From assembly GCF_003051055.1 (NCBI RefSeq), contig NZ_QAON01000013.1, positions 1-64,000 on the forward strand: DNA of 64,000 nucleotides, given 5' to 3'. Positions 45,190 to 54,778 of this stretch are shown in pieces. Made by a program: the position numbers and the translations under genes. This DNA comes from Agitococcus lubricus. GTDB taxonomy: Bacteria > Pseudomonadota > Gammaproteobacteria > Pseudomonadales > Moraxellaceae. The first letter of the stretch is position 1; each line of letters starts with the position of its first letter. The notes beneath the pieces were generated by a model. The model searched no databases. It was not told the DNA's origin and saw only the letters and a list, made by a program, of their open reading frames with translations.

Positions 45190-46032
45190 ATGTCTGCATT
45201 TGTTTTAGACGGTAAACAGCTTGCCAGCTTAATTGAAGCGGATTTAAGCAAACGGGTTGCTGCTCTTAAAGAGAAAACTCAACAAACACCTATTTTGGCT
45301 ACCATTTTAGTGGGCGATGACCCCGCATCAGCGACCTATGTCAAAATGAAGGGCAATGCGTGTCGTCGTATTGGTATGGAGTCTATTTCTGTGACTTTGC
45401 CTGCACATACGACCACGCAAGAATTACTCGCACAAATAGAGAGTCTCAATCATAATCCAAATGTACATGGTATTTTGTTGCAGCATCCTGTCCCTCATCA
45501 GATTGATGAACGGGCATGCTTTGATGCCATTAGTTTAGCTAAGGACGTAGACGGCGTCACCTGTTTGGGATTTGGTCGCATGAGTATGGGGGAGTTTGCT
45601 TATGGCTCGGCGACTCCTCAAGGTATTATGACCTTATTACAACATTATCAAATACCCCTTGAAGGCAAACATGCGGTCGTTGTTGGTCGTAGTGCTATTT
45701 TAGGGAAACCGATGGCAATGATGTTATTAGCCGCTAACGCCACCGTCACCATCTGTCACTCACGCACACAACAGTTATCAGAATTGATTAAACAAGCAGA
45801 TATTGTGGTGGGAGCAGTGGGTAAACCGCAATTTATTAAAAGTGAATGGATTAAAGAAGGCGCAGTGGTTGTCGATGCAGGTTATCATCCAGGTGGAGTG
45901 GGTGATATCGAGTTAGCAGGCGTCGTTAATAAGGCGAATGCTTATACGCCTGTGCCTGGCGGTGTAGGGCCAATGACTATTGCAACGCTGATGACTCAAA
46001 CCGTCATGGCAGCCGAAAAACAAGCAGATTGA
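45190..46032 (+). CDS. folD: Bifunctional methylene-THF dehydrogenase / cyclohydrolase FolD
   Basis: A 280-residue enzyme that interconverts 5,10-methylene-THF and 10-formyl-THF. The catalytic Tyr/Lys motif is [31 protein letters not shown] and the NADP-binding [18 protein letters not shown] follow, and near the end comes [15 protein letters not shown]. The length matches the family. It is monocistronic, divergent from the tRNA, and converges on the GMC gene with a strong hairpin between. Confidence 0.96.
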   Translation: MSAFVLDGKQLASLIEADLSKRVAALKEKTQQTPILATILVGDDPASATYVKMKGNACRRIGMESISVTLPAHTTTQELLAQIESLNHNPNVHGILLQHPVPHQIDERACFDAISLAKDVDGVTCLGFGRMSMGEFAYGSATPQGIMTLLQHYQIPLEGKHAVVVGRSAILGKPMAMMLLAANATVTICHSRTQQLSELIKQADIVVGAVGKPQFIKSEWIKEGAVVVDAGYHPGGVGDIELAGVVNKANAYTPVPGGVGPMTIATLMTQTVMAAEKQAD

Positions 46033-46036
46033 GATA

Positions 46037-46067
46037 TTGTGTGCCAAGTATGTCTCTTGGCACACAA
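46037..46067. terminator. 12-bp perfect hairpin between folD and the GMC gene
   Basis: TTGTGTGCCAAG (46037-46048) pairs perfectly with CTTGGCACACAA (46056-46067) across 7 bases, five bases after the folD stop. The convergent arrangement suggests a bidirectional terminator, although neither side has a long T-run. Confidence 0.65.
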
Positions 46068-46078
46068 CCACGTGAGGA

Positions 46079-47671
46079 TTAGCTCCAGAAGTAGCCTTTG
46101 TAATCTTTAATGATTTTATCGGCGATATAATGCGCGAGTGCGGCAACGGTTAACATAGGATGTTGTACCGCGATACTGGGTAATAAGCTCGCATCGCTGA
46201 CAAACAAACCGCTTACCTCATAACTTTGTCCATAGGGGTCAATAACGGCTTTCTTACGGTCAGCACCCATACGGCAGCTCCCCTGCGCATTGACAGATAC
46301 CAGACGCATGGCAAATAAGCCCAATGCACCATAGTCAATACTGTCTACAATTTGGTCAAGTTCTTCGAGGGATGTCGCTTGAATACGCTGATAAGTCGGT
46401 AAGTAGACACGTTCTGCACCTGCTGCAAAAAAGATGCGACCAGCCCGTTTTAGGCCGTCTTTGAACAAGGCAAATTCGGGTTTAGTCATATTCCATTCAA
46501 TACGTTTCGAGCCGCCTCGAATAGGCCCACTCCAATGTACATAACCGTGACCTGTATCGGGTAATAGGATATTAAGTGCAGAAAAATACTTAAATTCTTG
46601 CATAAAACGAATATGGTCAACCCCCATAGAGAGTTCATTTTGTGCCATTAACTGTACGGGTGCAGCTAAGCCGGATTCCATGAGCATTTTGCCGTCTTCT
46701 TCACCTAAAAACTCATCAATGTGCATGCCTGCAAAGGCACCACGCCAACCATAAACAGGCACAGGGAACTTACCTAACACAACACTGGTAGGATGTAGAG
46801 ATAAATTACGGCCTAATTGGTCATTTTTATTGGGGAGTTTGCTGCGTTGTAACAAGAGTGGGGTATGAATCGCCCCAGCAGCAGAGACAACAATTTGCGC
46901 ATTAACTTTAATATTGGCAACTGTTGCTTGGTTATCAGGGTCAATCATACGACCTGATACGCCGACAGCACGGCCATTTTGGATGAGAATTTGCTCAACA
47001 TAGGTATCGGCATAGATTTTGACACCTGCTGCTACTGCCCATGCCAAATACGTGACTTGCATCGAGGTTTTACGGTCAGAAGGGCAGCCAGCCAAACAGT
47101 GACCCGTCAATGCACATTGTTTGACGTTACGTGATTGAGGACGCCATGACCAACCTAAGGCTTCACACCCCCTGATAATTGCGTTAGCACAGTCATTAAT
47201 TTCATGCGGTTCGTTGAGATGGACGTGCAAACGACGTTCAACTTTTTCATAATAGGGGGCAATTTTATTGGGGGCGAGGCCTTCAACACCGTGATCTTTA
47301 GCCCATGATTCCAGCACATAATCAGGTGCGCGTACGGCAATGGTTGCACTAATCACAGAAGAACCACCGACACAATTACCTTGCATCACGATAGTGTCGC
47401 CAATAGTATTGGTTTGTGCGCCCACATCTTGATATAAATTTTCTAAAGCCCACGCCATGTCTTCAGTAAATTTATTACTCGGTACATAACGGCCAGCCTC
47501 TAAAATAATGACACTTTTGCCTGCTGCCGCTAGCTCATGGGCAATAATCGCGCCACCCGTTCCCGACCCAACGACCACGACGTCCGCATTTAATACAATA
47601 TCTTGGCTAGTACGAATATCGCTTGCCTGAGTGACAGGTAAACCTTCTTTAGGGAGTTCTCTATAAATCAT
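46079..47671 (-). CDS. GMC-family FAD oxidoreductase
   Basis: A 530-residue glucose-methanol-choline oxidoreductase. The FAD-binding motif is VVVVGSGTGGAIIAHELA near residue 35, with ILEAGRYV after it. The GMC signature-like GNCVGGSSVISATIAVRAP follows. The C-terminal active-site region has NAQGSCRMG and VSDASLLPSIAVQHPMLTV, where the His is the likely catalytic base. A Cys cluster (KQCALTGHCLAGCPSDRKTS) is typical of the long-chain alcohol or sterol oxidase branch. It has no signal peptide, but the upstream neighbour has a Tat signal, and the two may be exported together. The substrate is unknown. Confidence 0.85.
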   Translation of the reverse strand: MIYRELPKEGLPVTQASDIRTSQDIVLNADVVVVGSGTGGAIIAHELAAAGKSVIILEAGRYVPSNKFTEDMAWALENLYQDVGAQTNTIGDTIVMQGNCVGGSSVISATIAVRAPDYVLESWAKDHGVEGLAPNKIAPYYEKVERRLHVHLNEPHEINDCANAIIRGCEALGWSWRPQSRNVKQCALTGHCLAGCPSDRKTSMQVTYLAWAVAAGVKIYADTYVEQILIQNGRAVGVSGRMIDPDNQATVANIKVNAQIVVSAAGAIHTPLLLQRSKLPNKNDQLGRNLSLHPTSVVLGKFPVPVYGWRGAFAGMHIDEFLGEEDGKMLMESGLAAPVQLMAQNELSMGVDHIRFMQEFKYFSALNILLPDTGHGYVHWSGPIRGGSKRIEWNMTKPEFALFKDGLKRAGRIFFAAGAERVYLPTYQRIQATSLEELDQIVDSIDYGALGLFAMRLVSVNAQGSCRMGADRKKAVIDPYGQSYEVSGLFVSDASLLPSIAVQHPMLTVAALAHYIADKIIKDYKGYFWS

Positions 47672-47703
47672 TTGTTATTGTTTCCTGAGCTGGCAGACCA
47701 AGA

Positions 47704-48321
47704 TTAAAGAATCATTTTTTTATCGTCATCGTCGCGCGGTAAAGGCATATTGCCTAAACGACGAATCCCCCATTTAGCGGTTACAGGGCCATCATATTCT
47801 AAGGCTTGCCATGTTCTAGGGTCGCGCCAATAGGCCACTCCTAAGAGCGTCTTGAGAGTCACCACTAAGCCGCCTTGAACAGCAAGGCCATTTTGCCATG
47901 AGCGAAGTTGATTTAAGGCTTGTTCGTTAGAGAGACTAGAAAAACGTTTGAGTTTATACAGGGTGCTAAACTCAAGGGCTTTACAACCAAGGGATAATAA
48001 AAAGCGGGTATCTGCATTCAAACGGCCGACCATATTGTCTAAGTTTTCTAAGACAGGCACTTCCGTAGTTGACGGTAAATCACTAAAGCGTTCTGTGGGT
48101 AAAAATACCACCCGTAGCTTGTCAAACAAGCGATATTCAGGCTCACTGAGGTGACGAATATAGGTGGGCACCCCCGAATCAGCGGCTAATGCACGTGCAG
48201 GAAATGTAACAGCCGTCGCGGCGCTCGTGCCTAATAATAAACCTGCTTTTAGAAAACGTCGACGCGAAAGGCTTGCCAATTGTTGTTCTAGTTGGACAAG
48301 CGCAGGGTCTTGATGTGACAT
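47704..48321 (-). CDS. Tat-exported partner of the GMC oxidoreductase
   Basis: A 205-residue protein with a twin-arginine signal, SRRRFLKAGLLLGTSAATAV, and a cut site near ARALA. The rest is helical (EYRLFDKLRVVFLPTERFSD) and resembles the small subunits that precede GMC dehydrogenases (gluconate-2-dehydrogenase subunit 3-like); I cannot assign an exact family. The start is the ATG at 48321 with GGGGA before it; a TTG at 48336 is less likely. It lies 32 bp upstream of the GMC gene in the same direction, consistent with carrying the cofactor-bearing partner across the membrane. Confidence 0.7.
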   Translation of the reverse strand: MSHQDPALVQLEQQLASLSRRRFLKAGLLLGTSAATAVTFPARALAADSGVPTYIRHLSEPEYRLFDKLRVVFLPTERFSDLPSTTEVPVLENLDNMVGRLNADTRFLLSLGCKALEFSTLYKLKRFSSLSNEQALNQLRSWQNGLAVQGGLVVTLKTLLGVAYWRDPRTWQALEYDGPVTAKWGIRRLGNMPLPRDDDDKKMIL

Positions 48322-48553
48322 AGTCGTCCCCGACAAAATGCTGCTTTTTCAGCGATATTATGTAATCATGATAACTGCGCATGATAATTTATACAGTGTC
48401 TATGTCGGTCTGGGCGAAGGCAAAAAAGCCAATCAGCCAACGTCAACAATAGGACACATTATTTAATAGACGAGCAATCAGCGCAGGGCATCTTAGTCTA
48501 GCCTAAACTGACTAAGGATTTAAGTCTGTATCTAGCTGTTTCTCAGCTTTGTC

Positions 48554-49411
48554 TTATGTTTGGTCATTATTTGCCTGAATGTTAATCGCAAACGGGGCTA
48601 AATCGCCACTATTTATTGTAATTTGTGGAAAAGGCATGCTGATATGATGGTCATCAAACGCCTGTTTAATACTTTCTTGTAGCATATCTTTAATATCTAA
48701 AAAATTTTCTTTGCGAGTCCACACATGAAAAATCAGGTTAATGGCAGATTCTGCAAAGTTTTGTACCACAACTTGCGGTTTAGGCTCATCTAAAACCAAG
48801 GGGTTTTTGTCCGCTAGTGCCAATAAAATACGTCTGACTTTACTGATATCTTCTTTATACGCAATGTTAATGGTAATCGGCACACGGCGAATAGCAAAGC
48901 GTGTTAAGTTGAGCACTTCCGATTTAATCAGTTGCTCATTCGGAATGCGTACATAGATGTTATCAGCCGTTCTCAGTTTGATAGATAACAAGTCGATTGA
49001 CAGCACATCGCCAATGGTTTTGCCGACCTGAATGGTATCGCCAACGACAAATGAACCTTCGCCAATTAAAAATAAGCCACTGATTAAATTCGAGGCAGAT
49101 GTTTGTGAGGCAAAACCAATAGCGACAGTAAAAACGCCAGCCGCACCCAGTAAGACACTGAGTTTGAAGCCCATTTCGTGCAGTGCAGACATGGCAAATA
49201 ATAACAATAAAAAATAAAATAATGCCCGTCGCCAAACCAGTAATTGATGTGCGGTGAGGCGTTGACTCATCGTTTTGACAAAGGCTGTCGTCACTAAATG
49301 CGAGACAAGATACCCCAGCACGAGAAGAATCCCGCCAATTATAAAGCCTTCCGTTTTGTCACTGACGGGTAAGTTGATGAGACGGTCTAAGAAACTATCA
49401 GTGGTGGCCAT
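48554..49411 (-). CDS. MscS-family mechanosensitive channel
   Basis: A 285-residue small-conductance mechanosensitive channel. Three N-terminal membrane helices are followed by the pore helix GFASQTSASNLISGLFLIGE and the beta domain (VVGDTIQVGKTIGDVLSIDL, IRIPNEQLIKSEVLNLTRFA-like). The length is near that of E. coli MscS. It opens on membrane tension to release solutes during osmotic downshock. The DUF432 gene is directly upstream with 5 bp between, so they form an operon. Confidence 0.9.
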   Translation of the reverse strand: MATTDSFLDRLINLPVSDKTEGFIIGGILLVLGYLVSHLVTTAFVKTMSQRLTAHQLLVWRRALFYFLLLLFAMSALHEMGFKLSVLLGAAGVFTVAIGFASQTSASNLISGLFLIGEGSFVVGDTIQVGKTIGDVLSIDLLSIKLRTADNIYVRIPNEQLIKSEVLNLTRFAIRRVPITINIAYKEDISKVRRILLALADKNPLVLDEPKPQVVVQNFAESAINLIFHVWTRKENFLDIKDMLQESIKQAFDDHHISMPFPQITINSGDLAPFAINIQANNDQT

Positions 49412-49416
49412 AATCC

Positions 49417-50199
49417 TTACTCAAAAAAATGTTCAAACAAGCTACTTAAGTTTTCGATGTTTTCTTGACGTGCAGGATTTAAGAGTTTGACAATTCCTGC
49501 ATGATTGTGGAGACGCGGGTCGATACGCACTTTGGCGGTGCGTGTGGAGTTGGATTGTTCAACGGCTAAAGTAGGTGTCCATAAGCGACCATCTAAAGCA
49601 CTATAAATAGGTAAAAGTGGGGCAGGAATGTTAATCCGTTCAATGGGCATGGTTTGGCTACTGTGATTCATAATATGTACAGGCGTCACGGCTCTGAACG
49701 CACGAATGGGTAACTGATTTAAGTCGATACGACCAAACACTTTGGTGGCATAACAAATTTCTCCACGAATAGGACTCGCACCAAACCATGTATCTGTAGG
49801 CCTGACCACGGGAATATCGAGTAGTTGTTGGTTGGCCGTACTCAACACCAACCAGACAGGCGTACTGACAAATAAGGTTGTTGCTTGATTGGCAGGGATT
49901 AACAAAGGACTAATCGGTTTAACGACAACAGAACGGTCAGCCATACGCGGGCTGAGTTTGAGTTCGGATTCTGTTTGATTAAATAAAAAGCGTTGTAGTT
50001 GGGCTTGACTGGGCAATATATTGGCTTGTGCTTGTAAGTGCCAAGATTGTTCATCTTCGTGTTGATGAGATTGCCGATGACTTTCGATATGCCATTCTTG
50101 CGCTGTGCGACGGACTTGTAGTTCAAAACCAGCCAATTGCCAATAACGGACTTGTTCTGTAGTAAACGAATATGTTCCCCACCAGATATGTTCAGACAT
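49417..50199 (-). CDS. DUF432-like protein encoded with MscS
   Basis: A 260-residue protein with no membrane segment or known enzyme motif. It is beta-rich, with features such as FWWGTYSF-like opening (HIWWGTYSF), LFVSTPVWLVLST and ATKVFGRIDLNQLPI. The pattern matches DUF432, a family of archaeal and bacterial proteins repeatedly found beside MscS genes. Here its stop is 5 bp before the mscS start. It may modulate or assemble the channel, but no function is established. The family call is from memory of its motifs and context. Confidence 0.65.
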   Translation of the reverse strand: MSEHIWWGTYSFTTEQVRYWQLAGFELQVRRTAQEWHIESHRQSHQHEDEQSWHLQAQANILPSQAQLQRFLFNQTESELKLSPRMADRSVVVKPISPLLIPANQATTLFVSTPVWLVLSTANQQLLDIPVVRPTDTWFGASPIRGEICYATKVFGRIDLNQLPIRAFRAVTPVHIMNHSSQTMPIERINIPAPLLPIYSALDGRLWTPTLAVEQSNSTRTAKVRIDPRLHNHAGIVKLLNPARQENIENLSSLFEHFFE

Positions 50200-50606
50200 A
50201 ACATCTCACTTGCGCAAATAGTTTCATAAGTCGACAAACACTTCATATCATTAAACAGCGCATTATTCCGTTTTGTACAGTCGTCAGCAACACAGAGGTA
50301 CAGAATCATTAGCGACTTTGTTCTCAGCTTGGGCGAATGTGTCATAAAAAATAAGCAAATAGGTATAAGGCCCGTTAAGATATGACGAAAAAGCACAAAA
50401 ATGCCACGTAGCTGCATTGAGTGACTGCTAGGCATCCAGTAGACTGTTTGTTGTCATCTTTATGACACGGTGTTCTGTCATTATAAATCAATTATTCTGC
50501 GTACAATGCAGGTATACCTAGACACCGTTTATGCTAGCAATCGACGCCTAAGGGCGTATAGATACAGCGCTTCATGGCATATCATTCATAATACGAGAAA
50601 TTTATT
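50200..50606. other. Divergent intergenic region upstream of gspE
   Basis: About 400 bp between the DUF432 gene and gspE. I see no credible gene in it. It should hold the promoters of both divergent operons. TACAAT at 50502-50507 could be a -10 element for gspE, without a good -35. An imperfect GACGCCTAAGGGCGT hairpin (50541-50555) lies in the leader before gspE. Confidence 0.45.
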
Positions 50607-52082
50607 ATGTCCCGTCAGGGTCAATTATCTTATAGTTTTGCAAAACGTCATGGTGTGTTGTTGGTGACTCAAGCCGACCATCAACAGGCTTTACTGCTGC
50701 GTGATGATGTTAAGTTAAGTACTTTGATGGAAGTTCGACGCAGTTTAGGGACGCTATTGGCCTATGAAACCCTATCCATAGCGGACTTTAATCAACGCTT
50801 AGCGGGGGCATATCAAGGTGATGGTGGGGAGTCTCAACAAGCAGTAGACGGTCTAGAAGACCATCCTGACTTAGAAAGTCTAGCTGAGTCTGTTCCTGAA
50901 ACTGAAGACTTGATGGAACAAGAAGATGATGCCCCGATTATCCGTTTAATCAATGCTTTATTAAGTGAAGCGATTCGTCTGAGTGCTTCGGATATACATA
51001 TAGAAGCCTTTGAAAAGCGTCTCTCTGTACGTATGCGTGTTGACGGCGTATTACGCGAAATTGTACAGCCGCGCCGTGAGCTTGCGCCTTTGTTAGTATC
51101 ACGTATCAAAGTCATGGCAAAACTGGATATTGCCGAAAAACGTGTTCCTCAAGACGGTCGTATTTCATTACGTTTGGCAGGCCGTGAAGTCGATGTGCGT
51201 GTATCGACCTTGCCTTCTAATCATGGCGAACGGGTGGTCATGCGTTTGTTAGATAAACAAGCAGGGCGTTTAGATATTGGCCATTTGGGGTTACAAGCAA
51301 TCGACCATAAACGCTTGCGGGAATTGATTTATAAGCCGCATGGCATCATTTTGGTGACAGGGCCAACAGGTTCGGGTAAAACAACGACCTTATATGCCGC
51401 ACTAACCGAATTAAACGACGCCTCCCGTAATATTTTAACGGTAGAAGACCCGATTGAGTATCAGCTCGAAGGGATTGGGCAGACACAAGTAAACACTAAA
51501 GTAGACATGACTTTTGCTCGCGGTTTACGTGCTATGTTACGTCAAGACCCTGATGTTGTGATGGTGGGGGAAATTCGTGATATGGAAACCGCAGAAATTG
51601 CGGTACAAGCCTCCTTAACAGGCCATTTAGTATTATCTACCTTACACACTAACACAGCTGTTGGCGCAGTGACTCGATTACAAGATATGGGTATTGAGCC
51701 ATTTTTATTGGCGTCCTCTTTGTTAGGTGTCATTGCGCAACGTCTCGTGCGGGTGTTATGTGTGCATTGTCGACAAGCCGTCACCGCAGATGAAGAAGAG
51801 TGCCAGCTTTTAGGGGTAACAGCCACCCAGCCGCCGACCATTTATCGTCCGCATGGCTGTGAAAAGTGCAATTTTAGTGGGTATCGTGGCCGTTTAGGTA
51901 TTTATGAGTTGGTCATTATTGATGATGAAATGCGTCGTCTCATTCATAGTCATCCGGGTGAGCATGAATTAGAAGCCCATGCACGCACTATGAGCACGAG
52001 TATCCGAGCCGATGGTGTTCGTAAGGTGTTAGCAGGAATTACCACGTTAGAAGAAGTCGTCAGAGCAACACGCGAAGGTTAA
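50607..52082 (+). CDS. gspE: Type II secretion ATPase GspE
   Basis: A 491-residue traffic ATPase that powers pseudopilus assembly from the cytoplasm. Walker A is [18 protein letters not shown] near residue 252, the Asp box is [20 protein letters not shown], Walker B is [16 protein letters not shown], and the His box is [15 protein letters not shown] zinc-binding tetracysteine is formed by CVHC and CEKC. The N-terminal domain, which contacts GspL, is present. It is the first gene of a nine-gene operon, with gspF 2 bp downstream. Confidence 0.95.
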   Translation: MSRQGQLSYSFAKRHGVLLVTQADHQQALLLRDDVKLSTLMEVRRSLGTLLAYETLSIADFNQRLAGAYQGDGGESQQAVDGLEDHPDLESLAESVPETEDLMEQEDDAPIIRLINALLSEAIRLSASDIHIEAFEKRLSVRMRVDGVLREIVQPRRELAPLLVSRIKVMAKLDIAEKRVPQDGRISLRLAGREVDVRVSTLPSNHGERVVMRLLDKQAGRLDIGHLGLQAIDHKRLRELIYKPHGIILVTGPTGSGKTTTLYAALTELNDASRNILTVEDPIEYQLEGIGQTQVNTKVDMTFARGLRAMLRQDPDVVMVGEIRDMETAEIAVQASLTGHLVLSTLHTNTAVGAVTRLQDMGIEPFLLASSLLGVIAQRLVRVLCVHCRQAVTADEEECQLLGVTATQPPTIYRPHGCEKCNFSGYRGRLGIYELVIIDDEMRRLIHSHPGEHELEAHARTMSTSIRADGVRKVLAGITTLEEVVRATREG

Positions 52083-52084
52083 CT

Positions 52085-53305
52085 ATGCCTGCATTTGATT
52101 ATATTGCCGTAGACGCACAAGGTAAAAAACAAAAAGGCGTACTTGAAGCCGATAGCTCACGCCAAGTGCGTCAGCAGTTGCGTGAGAAAGGATGGCTGGC
52201 CACATCGGTTGAACCTGCTTCTAATGAGCAAAGTAAACAAGACAAAACTCCCTTTTGGCAGCAAAAAAAGGGCTTAACAGCCTATGAGTTAGCCTTAGTG
52301 ACACGCCAACTCGCTACCTTGATTCAGGCAGGTATTCCCTTAGAGGAAACCTTAAAAGCGGTTGCTAAACAAAGTGAAAAACCTGCCGTCCAAAGCCTAT
52401 TATTGGCGGTTAGAGGTAAGGTGTTAGAAGGTTATCCTTTAGCACAAAGTTTGGCAGCTTTTCCTAAAGCCTTTCCTGACTTATATCGAGCCACCGTTGC
52501 CGCAGGTGAAAAATCGGGTCATTTAGATTTAGTCTTACAACAATTAGCGGACTACACCGAAAATCGTTTTACCACGCAAAAACAAATTCAAGGCGCAATG
52601 ATTTATCCCATCATCTTAACGACTTTAGCCTTGGCAATCGTCGTGGGGTTATTGACCTTTGTTGTTCCTGATATTGTCAAAGTATTTAGTAATTCGCATC
52701 AGCAATTACCCTTATTAACCCGAGCTTTAATTGCAACCAGTGATTTTGTCAAAACTATTGGTCCTTATTTATTGGTTTTACTGGTTTTTTTAGCATGGAT
52801 GGCAAGTAAAACACTCAAAACAGATAAAGGTCGTTATGCCTTAGATGGCTTTGTACTGCGTGTGCCTTTAGTTAGACGGATTGTCAAAGGAGCCAATGCC
52901 GCTCGTTTTGCTAGTACACTCAGCATATTGAGTCGTAGTGGGGTACCGTTAGTAGAGGGTTTATATATTGCGGCAGCCGTCGCCAATAATTGGTATATTC
53001 GAGATGCGATTTTAGATACGGCCTTAAAAGTCACCGAAGGTGGCAGTATGAGCCATACCTTAGAAAAAAGTCGTTATTTCCCCCCGATGATGATTCAAAT
53101 GTTGCGAAGTGGTGAAGCAGGTGGCGAGCTGGACGAAATGTTAGCCCGCGCTGCACAAATGCAAGATAGAGAGTTGTCGGCATTGATTACGACGATGGTT
53201 GGGTTGTTTGAACCCTTGATGTTATTAGTCATGGCAGGTGTTGTGTTAATTATTGTATTAGCGATTATGTTACCTATCGTCAGTATGAATAATTTAGTCC
53301 ATTAA
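52085..53305 (+). CDS. gspF: Type II secretion inner-membrane protein GspF
   Basis: A 406-residue polytopic platform protein. It has three membrane helices near residues 172-195 (YPIILTTLALAIVVGLLTFV), 222-243 and 375-400 (MLLVMAGVVLIIVLAIMLPI). The two repeated cytoplasmic domains carry LATLIQAGIPLEETLKA and LSILSRSGVPLVEGLYI. The length matches the family. It starts 2 bp after gspE. A 113-bp gap follows before gspG. Confidence 0.95.
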   Translation: MPAFDYIAVDAQGKKQKGVLEADSSRQVRQQLREKGWLATSVEPASNEQSKQDKTPFWQQKKGLTAYELALVTRQLATLIQAGIPLEETLKAVAKQSEKPAVQSLLLAVRGKVLEGYPLAQSLAAFPKAFPDLYRATVAAGEKSGHLDLVLQQLADYTENRFTTQKQIQGAMIYPIILTTLALAIVVGLLTFVVPDIVKVFSNSHQQLPLLTRALIATSDFVKTIGPYLLVLLVFLAWMASKTLKTDKGRYALDGFVLRVPLVRRIVKGANAARFASTLSILSRSGVPLVEGLYIAAAVANNWYIRDAILDTALKVTEGGSMSHTLEKSRYFPPMMIQMLRSGEAGGELDEMLARAAQMQDRELSALITTMVGLFEPLMLLVMAGVVLIIVLAIMLPIVSMNNLVH

Positions 53306-53330
53306 TGAATAGTCAGAAATTTAACCTATA

Positions 53331-53386
53331 GGAGCTGTTGATATTTTTGTGTCTTTCTTAACCACAATCTAAACGTCAACAGAGCT
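53331..53386. repeat. Inverted-repeat element between gspF and gspG
   Basis: AGCTGTTGA (53333-53341) is nearly inverted as TCAACAGAGCT (53376-53386, one inserted base). The left end, with its flank, matches the sequence at 32561-32580 at most positions (ATAGGRGCTGTTGAYNTTTT). It may be a small MITE-like remnant with terminal inverted repeats, or a hairpin that tunes expression of the pseudopilin gene. Confidence 0.35.
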
Positions 53387-53418
53387 TAGTGGTCTAACAC
53401 CAAAAGTTTGAGGTTGTT

Positions 53419-53832
53419 ATGCAAGCAAGTATGAAAGGTTTTACCTTAATTGAAGTCATGGTTGTTGTCGTGATTTTAGGGATTTTGGCGGCCGTGATTG
53501 TGCCCAGTGTGGTGGGTAAAGATGAACAAGCACGCCGTACTTTAGCTCAGACTAGTTTATCGAATGTCGCGAATGCTTTAGAGATGTATCGTTTGGATAA
53601 CCATAAATACCCTACAACACAAGAAGGTCTAGAGGCTTTAGTCAATAAACCCGCTTCTGCCAAAAGTTTTCCACCAGGAGGGTACTTAAAAAGTATTCCT
53701 AACGACCCGTGGGATAACCCTATTCAATATGTTGCGCCTGGTAGCGCTGGTAAAGCCTATGATTTGTACTCGTTTGGCTCTGATGGTCAAGAAGGTGGTG
53801 AAGAAGATAATGCGGATATTTATTACAAATAA
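53419..53832 (+). CDS. gspG: Type II secretion major pseudopilin GspG
   Basis: A 137-residue prepilin. The prepilin peptidase site is MKGFTLIEVMVVVVILGILA, with cleavage after Gly and the conserved Glu at +5. The C-terminal part has the GspG signature YPTTQEGLEALVNKP, a DPWDNPIQYVAPG loop and LYSFGSDGQEGGEEDNADI, which binds calcium. It is the main subunit of the pseudopilus. A ribosome site (GAGG) lies before the ATG. Confidence 0.96.
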   Translation: MQASMKGFTLIEVMVVVVILGILAAVIVPSVVGKDEQARRTLAQTSLSNVANALEMYRLDNHKYPTTQEGLEALVNKPASAKSFPPGGYLKSIPNDPWDNPIQYVAPGSAGKAYDLYSFGSDGQEGGEEDNADIYYK

Positions 53833-53847
53833 AGCGCAACCTATTAA

Positions 53848-54387
53848 ATGATAATAGATATGACGACATCGCGTGGCTTTACCTTGATAGAAGTACTGTT
53901 AGTCGTGCTACTCATTGGTATTGTCAGTGGTATTGTTTTATTGGCTGCCACGCCTAATGACTCTTCGCGGTTGGTTGCTAATGAAACAGAACGGCTTGCC
54001 GATATACTGGCACTGGCCATTGATGAGTCAATCAGCGATAACGAACAGATTGGCGTATTAATAGAAGAAACGGGCTATCGTTTTTTAAGTTTTGACGAAA
54101 AGACGCGTCAATGGCTACCCTCAACGAATAGCTTATTAGTCGATTATGAATTGCCCAGTAGTCTTAGCATTCATATCAATAAGCAAGATAACACGAAAAA
54201 AATGAGCCTTGCTAAAGACAGTAAAAAAGACGTATTGCAACCGCAAATTTTATTATTATCGAGTGGTGAGACCTCGGCTGTTGAGTTGGAACTCAGTGCG
54301 GAAGATGGCTCTAAACAAAGCCTTATACTGAATGAGTTAGGCTTTATTCAATTAAGTACCGACTCCAATGAACAGCAAACGCAATAA
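53848..54387 (+). CDS. gspH: Type II secretion minor pseudopilin GspH
   Basis: A 179-residue minor pseudopilin with the cleavage site SRGFTLIEVLLVVLLIGIVS. The rest is poorly conserved, as usual for GspH, and includes MSLAKDSKKDV in a charged loop. The ATG at 53860 gives a shorter leader (MTTSRGF) and may be the true start; neither has a strong ribosome site. Its end overlaps gspI by 20 bp. Confidence 0.88.
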   Translation: MIIDMTTSRGFTLIEVLLVVLLIGIVSGIVLLAATPNDSSRLVANETERLADILALAIDESISDNEQIGVLIEETGYRFLSFDEKTRQWLPSTNSLLVDYELPSSLSIHINKQDNTKKMSLAKDSKKDVLQPQILLLSSGETSAVELELSAEDGSKQSLILNELGFIQLSTDSNEQQTQ

Positions 54388-54778
54388 GGGCTTCACCTTA
54401 CTTGAAGTATTGGTAGCGTTGGCCGTGTTTTCGGTGGCAGCGATTGCCTTGATGCGGGTTAGCGAATCGCAATTACGTTTAAGTCAGCGTTTGGAAGAAA
54501 AAACCTTTGCCCATTGGGTTGCGTTAAATATGGTCAGTGAAATGCAGGCCAATCAAGATTGGCCGAATTTGGGGGAGCAAACCGGTAAAGTCAGTATGGC
54601 TGGCCGCGATTGGAAAATTGTCATCAAAACTCAAAGTACCCCTGTCGCACGTGTGCGACGTATAGATGTCAGTGTGGGTATCGCGCCTAAAGATTTTACC
54701 GAAGCCTTAGTCCCTATCACGGTGTTAACTGGTTTTATCGAGCAGCCTAATGTCCAAGTGATGGGGTCAGAGCCATGA
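54368..54778 (+). CDS. gspI: Type II secretion minor pseudopilin GspI
   Basis: A 136-residue minor pseudopilin. The cleavage site is NKGFTLLEVLVALAVFSVAA. The GspI hallmark segment near the middle is EKTFAHWVALNMVSEMQ, followed by GRDWKIVIKTQSTPVARVRR. It forms the tip complex with GspJ and GspK. It overlaps gspH by 20 bp and gspJ by 4 bp. Confidence 0.93.
   Translation: MNSKRNKGFTLLEVLVALAVFSVAAIALMRVSESQLRLSQRLEEKTFAHWVALNMVSEMQANQDWPNLGEQTGKVSMAGRDWKIVIKTQSTPVARVRRIDVSVGIAPKDFTEALVPITVLTGFIEQPNVQVMGSEP

Noticed and set aside
49899-50435. 178-residue minus-strand frame across the start of the DUF432 gene
   Set aside because: It overlaps the DUF432 gene in another frame and has no ribosome site or family-like sequence.
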